A stretch of DNA of 64,000 bases from Zygnema cylindricum (GCA_037447655.1 JBBHKE010002754.1:1-64000), one strand, 5' to 3'; shown: positions 10,551 to 23,285, numbered from the stretch's first letter. The notes: a model not told the origin generated them from the sequence alone. Translations and numbers: made by a program.

Positions 10551-12298
10551 GGGTTTGATAGCTATTTGAACAATAGATAGGCGACTAATCCGATTAACGG
10601 AATTACAAATAGAATACAAAGAAATTAGTTGGAGTTTTAGTGCGCACGAAACAAATGTACCGGACATTTGATTTTGAACGGCTGTCGTTTAAAGCTGGCT
10701 TTGATCCGACGGCCCGCACCATCGCCGAGATCCCAAAATGGTCGCCTTGGCAGTTTTTGGTTGTGACATGACCTGGCAACACGTGGCACGATGTCATTGA
10801 GAAGAGGAAATCCCGGAAAATATTAGGACAAGTCCGAAGGAGACAAGGGTCCACTCCATGGCCTTGTCGTACACAGGCCGTACAGAAAGTACATCGGCCA
10901 AAGTACCTTTCTGAACTGTACAGTCTTCTGATTGGTTCCGTACCTCTGTAGATAGGAGTTGTGAGAGGGTTTAGGACTTAGTGGATTGAGGAGGTAGCCG
11001 CCTCTCTCCCAACAAGCTTGTATAAAATTTGGCATCTTTGCCACTTGATATTTAATCGCCTGGTTGGGCGTTTTCAGTGATTCTTTTTGCTGTGGACTCA
11101 GGGGAGTCCAAGTTGCACAGGTGCGCAGTCAGATTATCTATTTGTCTGCTTGGGTGGCAGTTACTCTAGTTGAAAGTGGGTTAGTTAAAAACTACCTAGA
11201 GGCTTCCTCAATTTTGGTCCAAATGGGGGACACAGAATTGCACATCTGGCCGTCGCGTTCATTACGATCTTTATGGAAGGTCGGCGTCCTAGGTTTACCG
11301 TGACGCACTATTAGTGTTAATTTTTTTTAGTCTCTTAGGGCGTGTTTTCATGTAACCGAAAATTTGAAACGTTACTTTGGATTTTAGCGCAGATTTTACG
11401 GTGTAGTTTTTAAAGTGTTCCTACGTCAATCATTGCTTGCGCCTTCATTACTTCAAATGCGTGACAGGTGTAGACGTCTACAAAATATGCGACAGCCTAC
11501 GATAGTATGAAACGAAATGTAGACGACTACGAAACTTCCTAAAATTAGTGACGCCTACAAAAACGGCGACGATTGTAGACATCGAGTTTTTTGTGACATT
11601 GTAGATGTTTAGGGTTTTGTGACATTGCGAAGTCATGCTACCTTGTGACGTCATTAACACATAAACTTTCGGCAATGGCTTCTCGATTTATTTTTCTTAC
11701 CATTTATCATTCGATATGCCATCAAAATGAGACCAAAAATAGTAAAAAAAAAAGGAAAAAATATATATCTTTCATTTAAGACTATTATTGTTGCATTTCA
11801 TTTAGAGATGAGAGAAAGAGGAGCGGTCGAATGAAAAAGATAGGGAGAGACGAGAACGTTGTAAATTTTTGCAAAGGACCCATGAATGAAAGTGGAGGGC
11901 CGAGACCCCAACGATCTTTTTTTCGTACATGCTTGTCATTTTTGTACGTACTTGTGCGTGACGAGCATGTAAAAAAATAGCGTGTACTCTCCCTCGTTCA
12001 AAAAATTTCGAAGACGATTCACGCGTGCAATATTTGCTTTCTATTCGTAGATAGGGTGATATTTTGGTTAAAATCAAATCGCGATTTGATTCCATTACAA
12101 GTGTGAAGATAAGCTGGAAGTGGGTCGCGATGAAGATAACGCCAAATTGCCGTACCTTCCAAGTTCCAAAATGACGCAAAATGTACTTGTGTTTTTGCCC
12201 ATTTTTCGTACAGTGTAATATTTTCTCATTGGAAGTCCCATTTTCTGTGAAAACGATGGAAAAAAACCCTTACTTGAACACATGAGAACACGCCCTCA
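10551..12298. other. Non-coding region, nothing recognised
   Basis: About 1.7 kb of mixed sequence. 11460-11660 is rich in GTAGACGTCTAC and GACGCCTAC words forming short imperfect repeats. Open frames (10603-10854, 11802-12179 on the minus strand, 11064-11303 on plus) have no recognisable domain. Confidence 0.4.
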
Positions 12299-12431
12299 TA
12301 ACATCATTTCTCCGTATACACATGTCGGAGTGTGGATGTGGCGGTTGCGATTGAAAGGTAACATTGTCATCTTCTTATTGGCGGTTTCAAATCAAAAATC
12401 AAACAAGTATGTACGGACAAAAAACATTTTA
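12299..12431. mobile_element. Diverged relative of the 131-bp MITE
   Basis: It has the same length and the same order of internal words as 9513-9643, including the CTCCGTAnACACnTGTCGGA block and GATTGAAAGGTAAC. The terminal repeats are partly mutated. Confidence 0.7.
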
Positions 12432-13084
12432 AACGGCGGAAAAATAATACACACTAATAGAGATAAACAGTGTAGCGTTGTGCATCGGTAAATTTCCGAA
12501 TGGGCTATTTCCAATAGTCAATATTATCGATCAACAATCGGTAAGTGGAACGATACATCGTCTAACGACAAAAAAATATCTATCGCCGGTATATTTTTGC
12601 GTAATGGTTAACAGTATTATGTCTATGTCGTCGCGTATCACAATCGCGTGTCACTTGGTAGCACGAAAGTACAAAAATCTCGTACGGATTCCAGACGCCT
12701 AGGATTACAACCATTCCAAAGTGACTTCAAGGAGTCAATCTTGACCGTCCAATCGACCTTTTTCTAGGCCGGAATAATTTTTGAGCTTTCGCAAAATGGG
12801 AAAGAGACATGGCCAATAATAAAGTAATAAAGTACAACACCGCTTGAAGGGAATTTGACCACTATCGTGTTCCCACTTAGACGCGTATATGACATCGGCA
12901 TTTCCACCTTGAAGCAAAGATGACGTCAGACATTTGATGGCATTCAATAAAGTTGAGTCGCCACAAAGCGTGGTGACATACGCAAATATGTGACACCATA
13001 TGGAAGGAGCCGTAATGCATAAAATAAAAAACCAATCGAACACTAAAAAAGTAAAAAACCATTTTACCTTTTTAAGGGTCAATC

Positions 13085-13216
13085 TTCGTTATATCGGTTC
13101 CTCAATATCGAAATAATATCGCTATCGTTTTCCATTTGATACACCTAGCCAAGATATCGGTATGCTAAAATTAGGTTTTGAATGTCGGTAACAGGTTACC
13201 GATACACAACACTAAT
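13085..13216. mobile_element. ATATCG-rich MITE fragment ending AACACTA
   Basis: The right end CCGATACACAACACTA is the same terminus as the hAT-like MITE at 24553-25020 and as sequence in both arms of the large inverted repeat. The left end is lost or degenerate. Confidence 0.45.
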
Positions 13217-13477
13217 TTCCAAGTAGCTAATCACAAGGAGAAATTCGCTATAGGACAAAAAGTATCGATCCGATACCAAAAACTACAATGTGTATCGTTA
13301 TTAGCGGTACACCGCGAATCGCTATTAGGGTTAATCACGCTAATTTGGCACCCCTAAATTTTTACCCAAATTCTTAAATAGAGTGATTAATTATATTTAA
13401 AAAAACCCTAAAAAACAAATTAAAGTGATTGGTTTCCTTCAAAATCCCCAAATTCCCAATTAGTGTTAATCACACTA

Positions 13478-13676
13478 CACCGTGAATCGTTATTAGCCTT
13501 ATGTACGCTATATTGGCACCCAAAAATTTTGACACTGATACCTTAAATATAATAAATTACACTATTTAAGTACGTGGACCATAATCTGCCACGTCTCCTG
13601 GCACTAAATTAGACTGAATGACGCTATTTTTTTCTTTTCACTAATAATTTCTTTACGCTAATAACGATTCAAGGTG
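13478..13676. mobile_element. 199-bp MITE, CACCGTGAATCG family
   Basis: The left terminus CACCGTGAATCGTTATTAG follows TA at 13476-13477. The right terminus is AATAACGATTCAAGGTG. The interior is closely related to 29258-29460 and, in reverse orientation, to 41410-41595. A truncated relative (from about 13311) and a further right end (about 13735) abut it. Confidence 0.8.
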
Positions 13677-13882
13677 GTTGTTATTTAACACTAAATATTT
13701 GTTAACGCTAATAGCGATCAAGGGTGTACTGTAATGTTTCTTTCGCCACTTCAATCCCGTTTTCCACGTGCACACGTGGCGGATCTTCACCGACTGAAAC
13801 ACCGACACGACAGGAATTTCCGTACCGTACCTACCGTACTTAAGATCGAAAATTCTGGCGATTGATGCGGTTGGAAATTACA

Positions 13883-14227
13883 AAAAGGGAATTGCTAATC
13901 ACAAAGATGATTTTTGCTGCGCGCAGGTAGTTGTCAAAAATTGTACATTTGAAGTACAATTTCGTATAGGCTACGTACCTATAATTTCAGGTCTGACGGT
14001 CAATCCGTAGAACAACTTTGACTGGCGGATTATTGTACCGGCGATTAAAAAAGTATCGCCCTTGCAAACGTCGACCGTCATAAAAAAAAAAAAAATCACA
14101 CGGCCGGCGCAGTTTTAGTGTAACCAAACTGCGGCAGCCACATATAAATAAAATGGCCGCGCGCAGGTAGTTTATCACTTCACGTTAGCCTCAAAAATGA
14201 TATCAACTCGTTGTCACGTCCACCGTG
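13883..14227 (-). repeat. Dispersed repeat R290, inverted copy
   Basis: This is the reverse complement of 30090-30436. It carries the palindrome CTGCGCGCAG near each end and CGGCCGGCGCAGTTTTA in the middle. Together with the direct copy at 14591-14868 it forms an inverted pair around a 215-bp MITE. Function unknown. Confidence 0.8.
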
Positions 14228-14372
14228 TCGGGTACGCATTTTTATTTTGTACAAATTTTATTTTGTTTCGTGCGAGTTTACACATGTTGTATGTTGTCCT
14301 TTAATATGTGTCCAAGTTTAATGTAACGGTTCGCGAGTTGATTTGAGTTGATTTCATTTTTGCAGTATACTA

Positions 14373-14587
14373 CACCGCGCATCGTTATTAGTGTCAACGA
14401 CTCTAATTTGGGTTCTTAAAATTCATATTTTTTTCCAAAAATAGTGTACATGATTATCGAAATTAAATAAGCAACCTATTTAAGGAAGTGGACCATAATC
14501 TGCCACGTTTCTCGCACTAAATTAGAATTGTTAACAATAATGTTTTTTACACTATTTAAACCTTGACACTAATAACGATGCGCTGTG
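14373..14587. mobile_element. 215-bp MITE, CACCGTGAATCG family
   Basis: The left terminus CACCGCGCATCGTTATTAG and right terminus AATAACGATGCGCTGTG are flanked by TA at 14371-14372 and 14588-14589. The interior shares GTGGACCATAATCTGCCACG with the 199-bp and 186-bp members. Confidence 0.8.
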
Positions 14588-14590
14588 TAC

Positions 14591-14868
14591 CAGAGCGCAG
14601 CCACTTTATTTATATGTGGCTGCCGCAGTTTCGTTACAGTAAACCTGCGCCGGCCGTGTGAATTTTTTTTTTTTTTATGACGGTCGACGTTTGCAAGCGC
14701 GACACTTTTTCTACCGCCGGTACAATATTCCGCCAGTCAAAGTTGATCGACGGATTCACCGTCAGATCTGAAATTAAAGGTACGGAGCCTGTACAAAACT
14801 GTACTTCAAATGTTCAATTTCTGACTACCTGCGCGCAGCAAAAACAGTCTGTGCGACTAACAATTCCC
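14591..14868 (+). repeat. Dispersed repeat R290, direct copy ending at the inverted-repeat border
   Basis: Homologous to 30147-30436 in the same orientation. It stops at CAATTCCC (14868), exactly where the left arm of the large inverted repeat begins. In the uninterrupted copy at 30 kb the next bases lead straight into repeat R670. Confidence 0.8.
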
Positions 14869-15130
14869 AAAACAAAATAAGTGGTACAGCATAGTACGAA
14901 AAAATACGGATTTCTGTTAACAGCCTCAGTTGTCGTCCGATGAAGCTACACTCTAATTAAGGTGAACACGCAACGATTAATCATAATTAAACATTTTGAG
15001 CGTTTCAAGGAAAGGGGTTAGAAAAAGGGGGGTTGGGGGGTCCAAAATGTGCAAAGCAGCTAATATTTCAAAAGTGTTCCGTATCGAACTGATATTAAAT
15101 CGATTATAAGCAGCTTGATTACAATTTTCC

Positions 15131-15330
15131 TAGTGTTTTGTATCGGCAAGTATAAGCCAATAATCGATATGTACCTCTTTTTGAATTGCCGATAATCGAT
15201 ATATTGGGACGATATATCGACTGCGGTGTTCTCGCCGAAACAACACCGATAATATCGGTTTTCCATCGCGATAACACCGATATCGATATGTATCGAGAAT
15301 AACTGTACGGACGATACATTTAACTGTACG
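15131..15330. mobile_element. ATATCG-rich hAT-like MITE segment in the left arm
   Basis: It starts TAGTGTTTTGTATCGGCAAG, close to the terminus of the element at 24553-25020, and is full of CGATATATCG-type words. The partner is at about 40290-40485 in the right arm. The far terminus was not found, so it is probably truncated. Confidence 0.5.
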
Positions 15331-16197
15331 GTTTGTTCCGCGGACGCCCCGCCGATACCTTCCCCCCTCGATTTCGGGATGAAATCGCGATTTTTGCTTT
15401 TTATTTATTTATTTCGCGAGGTTATACATGGGTATCACGCTCCCATACCCTTCCAAAATGTCCTTTTGACTGTTAGTTTTTTCGCAAGGTTATTTATGCC
15501 CTCATATCACTTCCATAGTTTTTCTGTGTTGGTTTTTTTTACTTTTAAATGCAATTTTCAGTCCATTTTAGAAACGATCAGCAATAAAGTCGGGCAAAAT
15601 AAGTACATAAGTTGAAATTTTAAATTTGGACAAATATGCGCTATTATTGCAGATTCCACATACATTGATTCGGTACCTGGCGTTATTTAAGGCATATTTC
15701 CTAGTCCTATTTGTAGTCCAGCTTAGAGGCATCAACATACAAGTTTCCGATGCCTCAATTCACCAACAAACATAATCAATTAACCATACACTTGGCAATT
15801 TGCAAGATTGCCAAAGCCAAATTTACAAAATCTCAATCTCCAAAAATCTTCAATGTCAGAATTAAAAAAATTCAATTCCCAAATATTCAATGTTATAAAT
15901 TTTCCGAAATCAACGATTAAATCATGAAAATTCTAAAATTCCTACAATCTCCAGAAATATTCAATGTCAGAATTTTAAAAATTCAATTCCCAAATATTCA
16001 ATGTTATAAATTTTCCGAAATCACCGATTTTTAAAGATGCAAATTCTAAAATTCCTACAATCTCCAAAAATCTTCAATGTCAGAATTTTAAAAATTCAAT
16101 TCCCAAATATTCAATGTTATAAATTTTGCGAAATCACCGATTTCAAATCATGCAAATTCTAAAATTCCTACCTTTTTAATTTACACCCTCTCAAAAT

Positions 16198-18035
16198 CTA
16201 AAACATTTCAGCCGCACATTCTATAAATGTACAAAAAGAAAAGGTAATTACCACTTCATTATTTTTTTTTGGCAGAACATTTCCACCAATCTCCAATTTC
16301 TTTTCCCGATTCCCTTGGCCGCTTTCCATTCCTAATAACCTTATTTCCCACATTATAGTCATTACTTCCTTCTTTTGAATCACATTCCCTTTTTCATCAC
16401 GAACATTGATAAGGGACTCCGTTGCTTTCCAAGGTCCTTTTAAAAAAACTAGATTTTCAATGGATTTCGGACTAAGCAGGTTTCGTTTCACCGTGGCAAT
16501 TTGGCGGCAACTAAAAATACCCGCTCCAAAAGAGCCAAATAAGCAAGTATAGACAAAACTATTCAAGCTAAAGAGCTAAATGTTGGAAACAAGTGGCATT
16601 TTTCGGCCTACCATTTCAAAGGGTTCCCGGGCTCATTCTTGGAATGCTCTAAAATATGATGTCCTTTGTAGAGTTGGATTTCATGGAGCAAATCCTCCTT
16701 GAACTCATCTTGAATGAGTTCATGATCAGATTTTTTGGAGGACCTTCTATTTTGGACGTGGAGGACGTCGTTAGCATTGTTTTTTGAGTCATAAAAACAT
16801 CATCATCATCCTCATCATCCTTAGCCACCCCTTTCACCATAGACATGTACTCTATTTCCAACATTCCACCTTCGCCACCAACGTCTGAAGATTGAGAATT
16901 TTTTACCTTCGAGTCATACTTGTCCAACAAAACATTTAGTATTTCTTGTCACATTTTATCTTGTTCTAAAGATGACAAAAATACAAGTTTCTTTGTCCTT
17001 AGATCAAATGCATAATCAATAAACATTTTCATGGGGCGGGTCGCAAGCTTAAGAGTGCCAAACCGTATTTCAAAATCGGAAACCATCTCGCACGCAATTC
17101 GGTGAATTGTCAAATGCCCATCATTCCCAATCAAGATGTCATCAACCACGTTTTTCAATCCTTTAAGAAGTGAGTTTATTATAATTAGAACCCAACTCAA
17201 TGTCACGTAAGTTTCTCCTTCCAACACTCTTTGCGCTACCCATAAAAGGCTTCAAAAGAGTGACGCCTCTTTTGATTACAGTCTATGACTCTTCGCTTAA
17301 TTTGGCATTTATTGGAATTGTAGTTATCATTATCATCAATGTACATAATAGGCTCTTCAAATATAAGAGTGAAGCAAGCATGGCATAAGTGGACCACCAC
17401 CTTGTAACTGCATCTGGTACCAAGGATTTCCACTTTACCGTTTGCTCTCGCAAAGCTTTTGAAATACCTTACAAGATTTCTTGCAATTTTCATTTGTTTT
17501 GACACACTTGGTCATGCAAAGAATTTTGACACACCTTTTAAAGAGTGACCAACTCTAAAAAGTAATCGACGCACCCGTGCGAATCGCACGACATAGATTT
17601 ACCGAATTTTTTCATGGCAACCGTTGTGTCAGTGACACAAACTGCCATTGCATCTTCAAAAATTTCGTACCTGCAAGCATGTCCTAATAGTTTTCTTTTA
17701 TGGCTTTTGTTGTGTGACTTCTACGAAAAGGGTCAAACCTTGAATATACATTTATAATATCCCATTCTGAATTTGTTGAACTGGGCAGTTAAAGAACATT
17801 AAGACTCATTGTAACATTAAGACTCATTGGAGACAAAAGTCCACGTGTCCAAAATGACACTTAGGGATTTTCCCAGAAGGAGTTTGGCCAAACTTAAACA
17901 AACCTTCATGTCTATCTCCTCAATTCTGGTCGTTAATCCCCGCCGATCTAAGATTGTATTCTTCGGTGCTAACCCCTTCACCATCTCACGAAACTCCACG
18001 CCGTATGCCATATTTTTAGCGGTAGGAAATCCAAA
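16198..18035 (-). pseudogene. hAT-family transposase, degenerate (left arm)
   Basis: Successive minus-strand fragments align in order with a hAT/RICESLEEPER-type transposase. At 18011-17817 there is FREMVKGLAPKNT and, further on, LDTWTFVSNES, the conserved DxWTSxSNxS region of the catalytic core. At 17505-17236 is MKIARNLVRYFKS. At 17227-16949 is FDLRTKKLVFLSSLEQDKM, where LDPRTK is usual. An acidic segment follows at 16930-16649. At 16566-16198 is KRNLLSPKSIENLVFLKGPW, the C-terminal dimerisation domain (PF05699). The fragments lie in different frames with stops between them, so it cannot encode an active enzyme. The N-terminal BED zinc finger was not found. Confidence 0.8.
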
Positions 18036-18490
18036 ACTATCTAACGAAGAAGTATGTCTTTAAAAGAGCACGTAGCTCTCTTATTAATAAAGTCCTCGAG
18101 TGCTCGTGGTTTCTCCTCAAGCCCTTTTACCAACTATTTGACTGGAAGTGGGATTTCCTTGCACCAGGAATTTCCCCACCCGTATGACGTCATGACGTCC
18201 TTCTTAGTTTTCGGAGGCTCTCATTCGGATTTTGCAACTTCTTCTCTTATAGATTGTACGGAGGATGGTTAAATCTTTGTTGGTTAACTCTTCGTAATTT
18301 CACGCTTACTGCCTTCGGCGGCCAATCATCCTCTCAGAAAATGTTCCTTTGATGGCGCTACTTGTACGGATGCCCAAATCCGCTCGCCCGACAATATAAC
18401 ACTATGTTCCAGTCCAGAAATTTCTTCCCTGAGATTTTGAGATGGCTCTTATATTTGGAACCACCTTATTGATGGCAACCAATGACCACC

Positions 18491-18550
18491 TTTTAAGGTT
18501 TTTTAGGGTTTTCTAGGGTGTTTTAGGGTTTTTTAGGGTTTACTAGGGTT
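18491..18550. repeat. Telomere-like 10-bp tandem repeat
   Basis: Six units of TTTTAGGGTT with single-base variants run on an exact 10-bp period. It resembles the plant telomere word TTTAGGG but the period is 10, not 7. The partner is at about 37325-37385 in the right arm. Confidence 0.8.
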
Positions 18551-19047
18551 TCCCCCAAATTGGAAACGTCCCTTTAGTGGCATCCAGTCCCGGACCAGGA
18601 CTTCCCGCAAGCAGAAGGAATAGCAATTCTCTAAAATTGACCCTTATTTACCTACAATCACATTTGTCCCTCCTACACCGTTAGGCTCCTTCACCCGCAA
18701 TGGTGTTGCCAATACTAATTCCTCCCGCTGTGGGAGGTCCTCATGCTAGTGACTTTCCAAACGGATGAATCCGGGTACACGGGATCCTTCTGTTAAATAG
18801 AAATTCCAAAATTGAAAATCCTTTGCTAGAAACGAGCGTTCTCTTACCGATCTCTTCGGTCACTTCAATATATTTCCCCTCCAAGCGACCAAAATGACCA
18901 CTTCCCACGAAAAGAGAGGGAGGCTGTGTTACAGGGTATCTACCTGGTAAACCGCTAACCTCTCCAGTTTTTTTCTACTGAGAGGGAATTTGAAAGTCCA
19001 TTATTCCCTTGGAATCGTTTCAGCAGATAGCCGCCTCCCAGCTGCTC

Positions 19048-19173
19048 CTCGTGGAAACAATGTTCCTCTCACCCTTTAGCCAAAACCCGTTGGTATGGAA
19101 CATTTTTCTTCTCGTGGAAACAAGGTTCCTCTCACCCTTTAGCCAAAACCCGTTGGTATGGAACATTTTTATT
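19048..19173. repeat. 63-bp tandem duplication
   Basis: Two nearly perfect units (GTGGAAACAATGTTCCTC starting at 19051 and its copy at 19114). The partner is at about 36695-36820 in the right arm. The period is a multiple of three, but the enclosing 70-codon frame has no known domain. Confidence 0.85.
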
Positions 19174-19542
19174 GGCCCAGGCCTTGCAAGGCCGGCAGAC
19201 CAAGTTTTTTCTAACTTCTAACTCCAAGGTCCCACGAAAATTTATTAACTACTTTACAATGACCTGGAAAGGCTCCCGCTCCCACCTGTTAAGTCCCTAA
19301 AAGGGAATGCCAAGGATAGACAGTTGGTCAAACCTCACCAAACCTTTCCAGCTTTTTTTCTTTAAATCAATCTGATCGGATACTCAAATCTAAAAGCAGG
19401 GCCTTAGGATGCTCTCCTGTTACAATATCAAGAGTATGACCGCCTTCGAGACACACCATTCGTTCACAAATAAGTGACACCTACAGCCACCGTTCTCTAG
19501 AATCACCAAATTACCATCTAGCGAGGGCTCTAGCCGGTAACA

Positions 19543-19998
19543 ATGTGTAAATCCGGTTGCAGAGCTAAGAACTTGGCCCTAAAAATATTCAAATCTCTCT
19601 TGCGAAAGACCTATACAGGAGGAATTTCATTAACTAGCCCCCTTGTTGGCCTCCATTGCCACCAATCCACTACAATTGAGGTTATTGTTCGGAGAAAGGG
19701 TCTTAATGTTCATGATATTCTAGGGCCAACAAAGACCACGAAAACGAGAAGGGAGAGTAGTGAAAGGCAACGTATAGATGGAACACTAGATATATATTGT
19801 TCTACAACCACCGTTGCAGACGGAGAACAAGCAGTAGTAGTGGAATTAGACATGAAAAACAACATAAACTATCAAATTACCTACTCAACATCCAACTTTG
19901 AACTGATACAAAACATGACTCAGAAAGCCAATATGCTTCAAATTTGCCACAGTGATACACAATACACTAAAATGACAATTCCCAAAATTGCAGCCTAA
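19543..19998 (+). other. Unassigned 151-codon open frame, duplicated in both arms
   Basis: This frame is preserved in the right arm (36333-35878, minus strand) with a single residue change at codon 2. No domain is recognised: it contains a basic region (RRKGLNVHDILG) and a threonine/lysine-rich part, with no signal peptide or membrane segment. Preservation may reflect only the high identity of the two arms rather than coding. The 70- and 93-codon frames nearby (19009-19221 and 20418-20699) have the same status. Confidence 0.2.
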
Positions 19999-20410
19999 AT
20001 GACTCAGTAAACCATAAGATATGATTTCTGGAAGTTTTCCAAAATCTGCCCTTAGAAAATCATTTTCCCAAAACTGGATAATACAAAATTGGCTAAGTCC
20101 TAGAATATATACTCACAGTGAGTATCTACTGGTCACACTAGTTCGGGTGACCGTGCTATGGAACTATCCTGACTAACGACAAAGTATCCAACCTGTACTT
20201 TACTCTATCTAGAGTACCTCCAAAATCCTAATTATTATTTTCCATAAAACTAATTAATAAAACACTAGATTTTAATGCACCAAACTACAAAACTTTGTTA
20301 TTCAAATATTTCAGATAACGAGCCGTACAACATGTTCCAGGTGCTTAGTCACAGGGATCGCTAAAGTCTAGCCGACTGTCGTAGTGTAGTACCAAGCACC
20401 TGAGTGCTTC

Positions 20411-20525
20411 GTCAGTTGTGGTCCCACGTGAATCACGCCTCGTCACTTTGTGGTCCCACGTAAATCACTCCTCGTCACTTGTGGTCCCACGTGAATCATA
20501 CATATGGTCCCAGGTGAATCACGTC
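20411..20525. repeat. About 31-bp tandem repeat with CACGTG cores
   Basis: Four units share GTGGTCCCACGTGAATCAC followed by CCTCGTCACTT. The last is diverged. Several contain the G-box word CACGTG. The mirror copy is at about 35355-35465. Confidence 0.8.
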
Positions 20526-22707
20526 CGTCGACGTCTCTCAAAATCAATGATCATAATTCACTTCCGAAATATCCGGACGTTTCTATTTAATGATCATAAA
20601 AATATTCCGTACCATATACTTCCAGAATATCTGTATGACTCCAAAAATAGCCGTAACATATATTATCCGAGATATCCGGATCAGATTCCGTCCGTGTGAT
20701 CTGGCGATTCCAATTGTCTACAGCGTGACGCGTGTCGACGTCACTCCTTAAAACTTGCACAGGTACAATACACTCTATTGTACTTTGTCTACTGTAAAAC
20801 TAATAAAGGTAAGTCTTACATACCACTTTTTAGAAACTATTCTAAGTCTACTCTATTTACTAACTAAAGATTTCAAATCTCAACAATATAATGTGGCTGT
20901 CACCAACCTTATACAGACAAAGACCCACCAACAAGGGCTTTCCCAAGTTCACCCCACAGGGCGGTCGTCGAAGAGGGCCCGCAATGGTTTCCGTTGTTGT
21001 TTCTTGATAGCTTTAGTACTCTCATTTACGCGTGTGAGGCGGAGTCTGAAGACTTTGAATTATTGTGGTGAACAGTTACACTGAGTATCAAAATTAGTGT
21101 GTCAATAGAGTAATCTACATATGGGTGTGGCGGCCCAGGACTCAAAGACATCTAAGGTAAGAATTAAGCTCACCAAGACCCAACGGACCAGTTTGTGCCA
21201 TTTGCTGAAGAATTTTTTTGATCTTTGAACAAGTCTCTCGATGATTTTCTCCATAATTGTGCCAAGAAAACATTTGAAATCAGCTTTCCAAGGAGTCCTT
21301 CCTTCGCGCCTTCATGTTGTTTTTAATCATCAAAGTGTCTTAAGGGCTCTTCAACAAGGGCAAGCCTAGATCCTTCTGCGACGAAGCTTGGTGGAGGATG
21401 ACAGACCGAGCCTCCCAAATATTCCACCAAGGGATCCTGTCCACATCCACGATCTTCCGAGGTGTTGACTTTAGTTTGTTAGAGCTGCGGGGTTGTGGGC
21501 GTCATGTACTATAGCCAAGGAGTAGAAATAAATCTCTCTCTGTCTATAGTCATCTTTGGTAGATTTTTTTAGTTTTGGTACTTATTCTAGTTAGGTTTGT
21601 CTTTTTCACTTTTTTTCTTTGCATTCATCTCCTTTGACTTCTGTAGTCTTCAAGCGTTTTTTTTTTTTTTTTTGAACCCCTTTGTTCCTTGATTGCTTTT
21701 TTCCATCGGACTTTTAAAAATAAATATTTTTCTTTCATCTCTTCTTTATCTCTATACACCATAGGCAATACATTCAATACCTTATAAGAAACATTAGTGG
21801 TTGACAAACAGAAGGTTGTTGTCCGGACTAGTCAAAACGCATCACTATCTAGGGCGAGTAATATCTTGGCGCTCATCAAGATAACTTAGGTCGAAACACA
21901 AACCAGAAACCGGAATGAATTGTACGTAAAAGACAAAACAACATCGTCCAATAAACATTATCGGAGCTACATAGGAAAAAAAAAATCTACATTTAGACCA
22001 TGCCAACTTGGAGAACTTTGTCGCGTAGGGAATTTTTGTGTTGGTGGAACTTTTTTGAAAACCAAGTCGGGATTATACACATTAATTTAGTAATGTTCTT
22101 TTAGTTTTTTTTTTGTAGTAGTTAAATTGCGTCTGTCCATATACGGTAGTTTATGTAGAGTACCTCATTGTTGATGTTGTCGGTGGTACTTCGATACAGG
22201 ACTGTCCGCTACAGTATAGTTTCTTAACTGTCCGCTACAACATAGTTTCTTAACTAGTTAGTAGACCATTAGCCTAGTCTATTTGTATAAAAATAGAACT
22301 TAAGACTATTTTCTACATTTCTTTCCGTAGGATTCAAGAGCACAATTGTGCATTTTCAATGATGTTCTCTGGTCAATATCTTTTGTTTTTATATTAGTGT
22401 TTTGCATGAAACTTTGTTAGTTGTTTGCACACTTAAAATATTTCTAGGTCTTTTTGACACTACTTATTTTTTGTTCTATGGTGTTTTTATCCTTTCTAAC
22501 TTTGGTCATTAAAACTTCGCATTTTCAAATTCCAAGTCTTTCTCTTTCAGCATGGATTTATTATATTAACAGTAAATCGTCTTTCTCTGTTTTATTCTGT
22601 GATTATCTACAACAGGCATACATTGATTATCAATCAAATATGTACCGGTACACCATAGTTCAAGCAAAAGTATGATAGTGTGATATTTGATTACAGATAA
22701 AGAAGCC

Positions 22708-23285
22708 ATCAATAACCATTGAAGAAGAGGAGTTGAATATCAAATACATAATTGCCAATTTCTCAACAACAACTATTCTCCTTTTATGATATAATCTCCT
22801 TCATGTTGTTAGTAGGTGTCGCTCTCTCACTCTCACCCCTTTCACGCATTTTGGCGCTCACTTCTTCACTCACATTCCGTCATCTAAATAATAGATAACT
22901 AGTTTTTGTTCTTTGATCGTTGTAAATAATTGATCTTAAGACATCCCACCATAAATAGGAAGAAATTAAACAAAATGACACTAGAACAACGCGACAACCC
23001 AAACGACAACGTACGGAAAAAACAAAAAAAATCCAACCCGAAGCATCCAAAAACAACCAATCACCACCCACTAGACGATTCAATAAGACCCGACAATCTT
23101 ATCAATTGCCTTTTTTCGTAAGCCTCAACAACAATAAGTTTCTTGTTGGATTGACAAAATTCTTGGTCAAATCCTTTGCTCTTTTCTAAATCCTATCCCA
23201 CATTCTAAGTCTTCAACTTTCGCCTGAAGCACTTAAGAGAGAGTGGTAGTAGAGAGGGAGAAAGGTGGTCTCGAGGAGGTTGGTA
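22708..23285. other. Spacer sequence between left arm and gene 1
   Basis: AT-rich sequence. On the minus strand this lies downstream of the proline-rich exon of gene 1, where membrane and intracellular exons might be expected. A hydrophobic stretch occurs in one minus-strand frame near 22930-23050, but without splice or homology support I do not call it. Confidence 0.4.

Larger units (their letters stand above)
14869..22707. repeat. Left arm of a large inverted repeat, about 7.8 kb
   Basis: This arm is the reverse complement of 31765-40730. The central part (about 15370-21650) looks nearly identical to its partner. The outer end (14869-15360) and inner end (21650-22707) are visibly more diverged. 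The arm contains a decayed hAT transposase on the minus strand, several tandem repeats and an unassigned open frame at 19543-19998. It holds 157 bp (17520-17676) missing from the right arm, and lacks a segment of about 1.5 kb present there. Confidence 0.9.

Noticed and set aside
20411-20525. CRISPR-like array
   Set aside because: Units are contiguous with no unique spacers, and the context is a eukaryotic nuclear repeat.
22880-23083. Transmembrane exon of gene 1
   Set aside because: One hydrophobic reading exists, but there are no consistent splice sites and no counterpart in gene 2.
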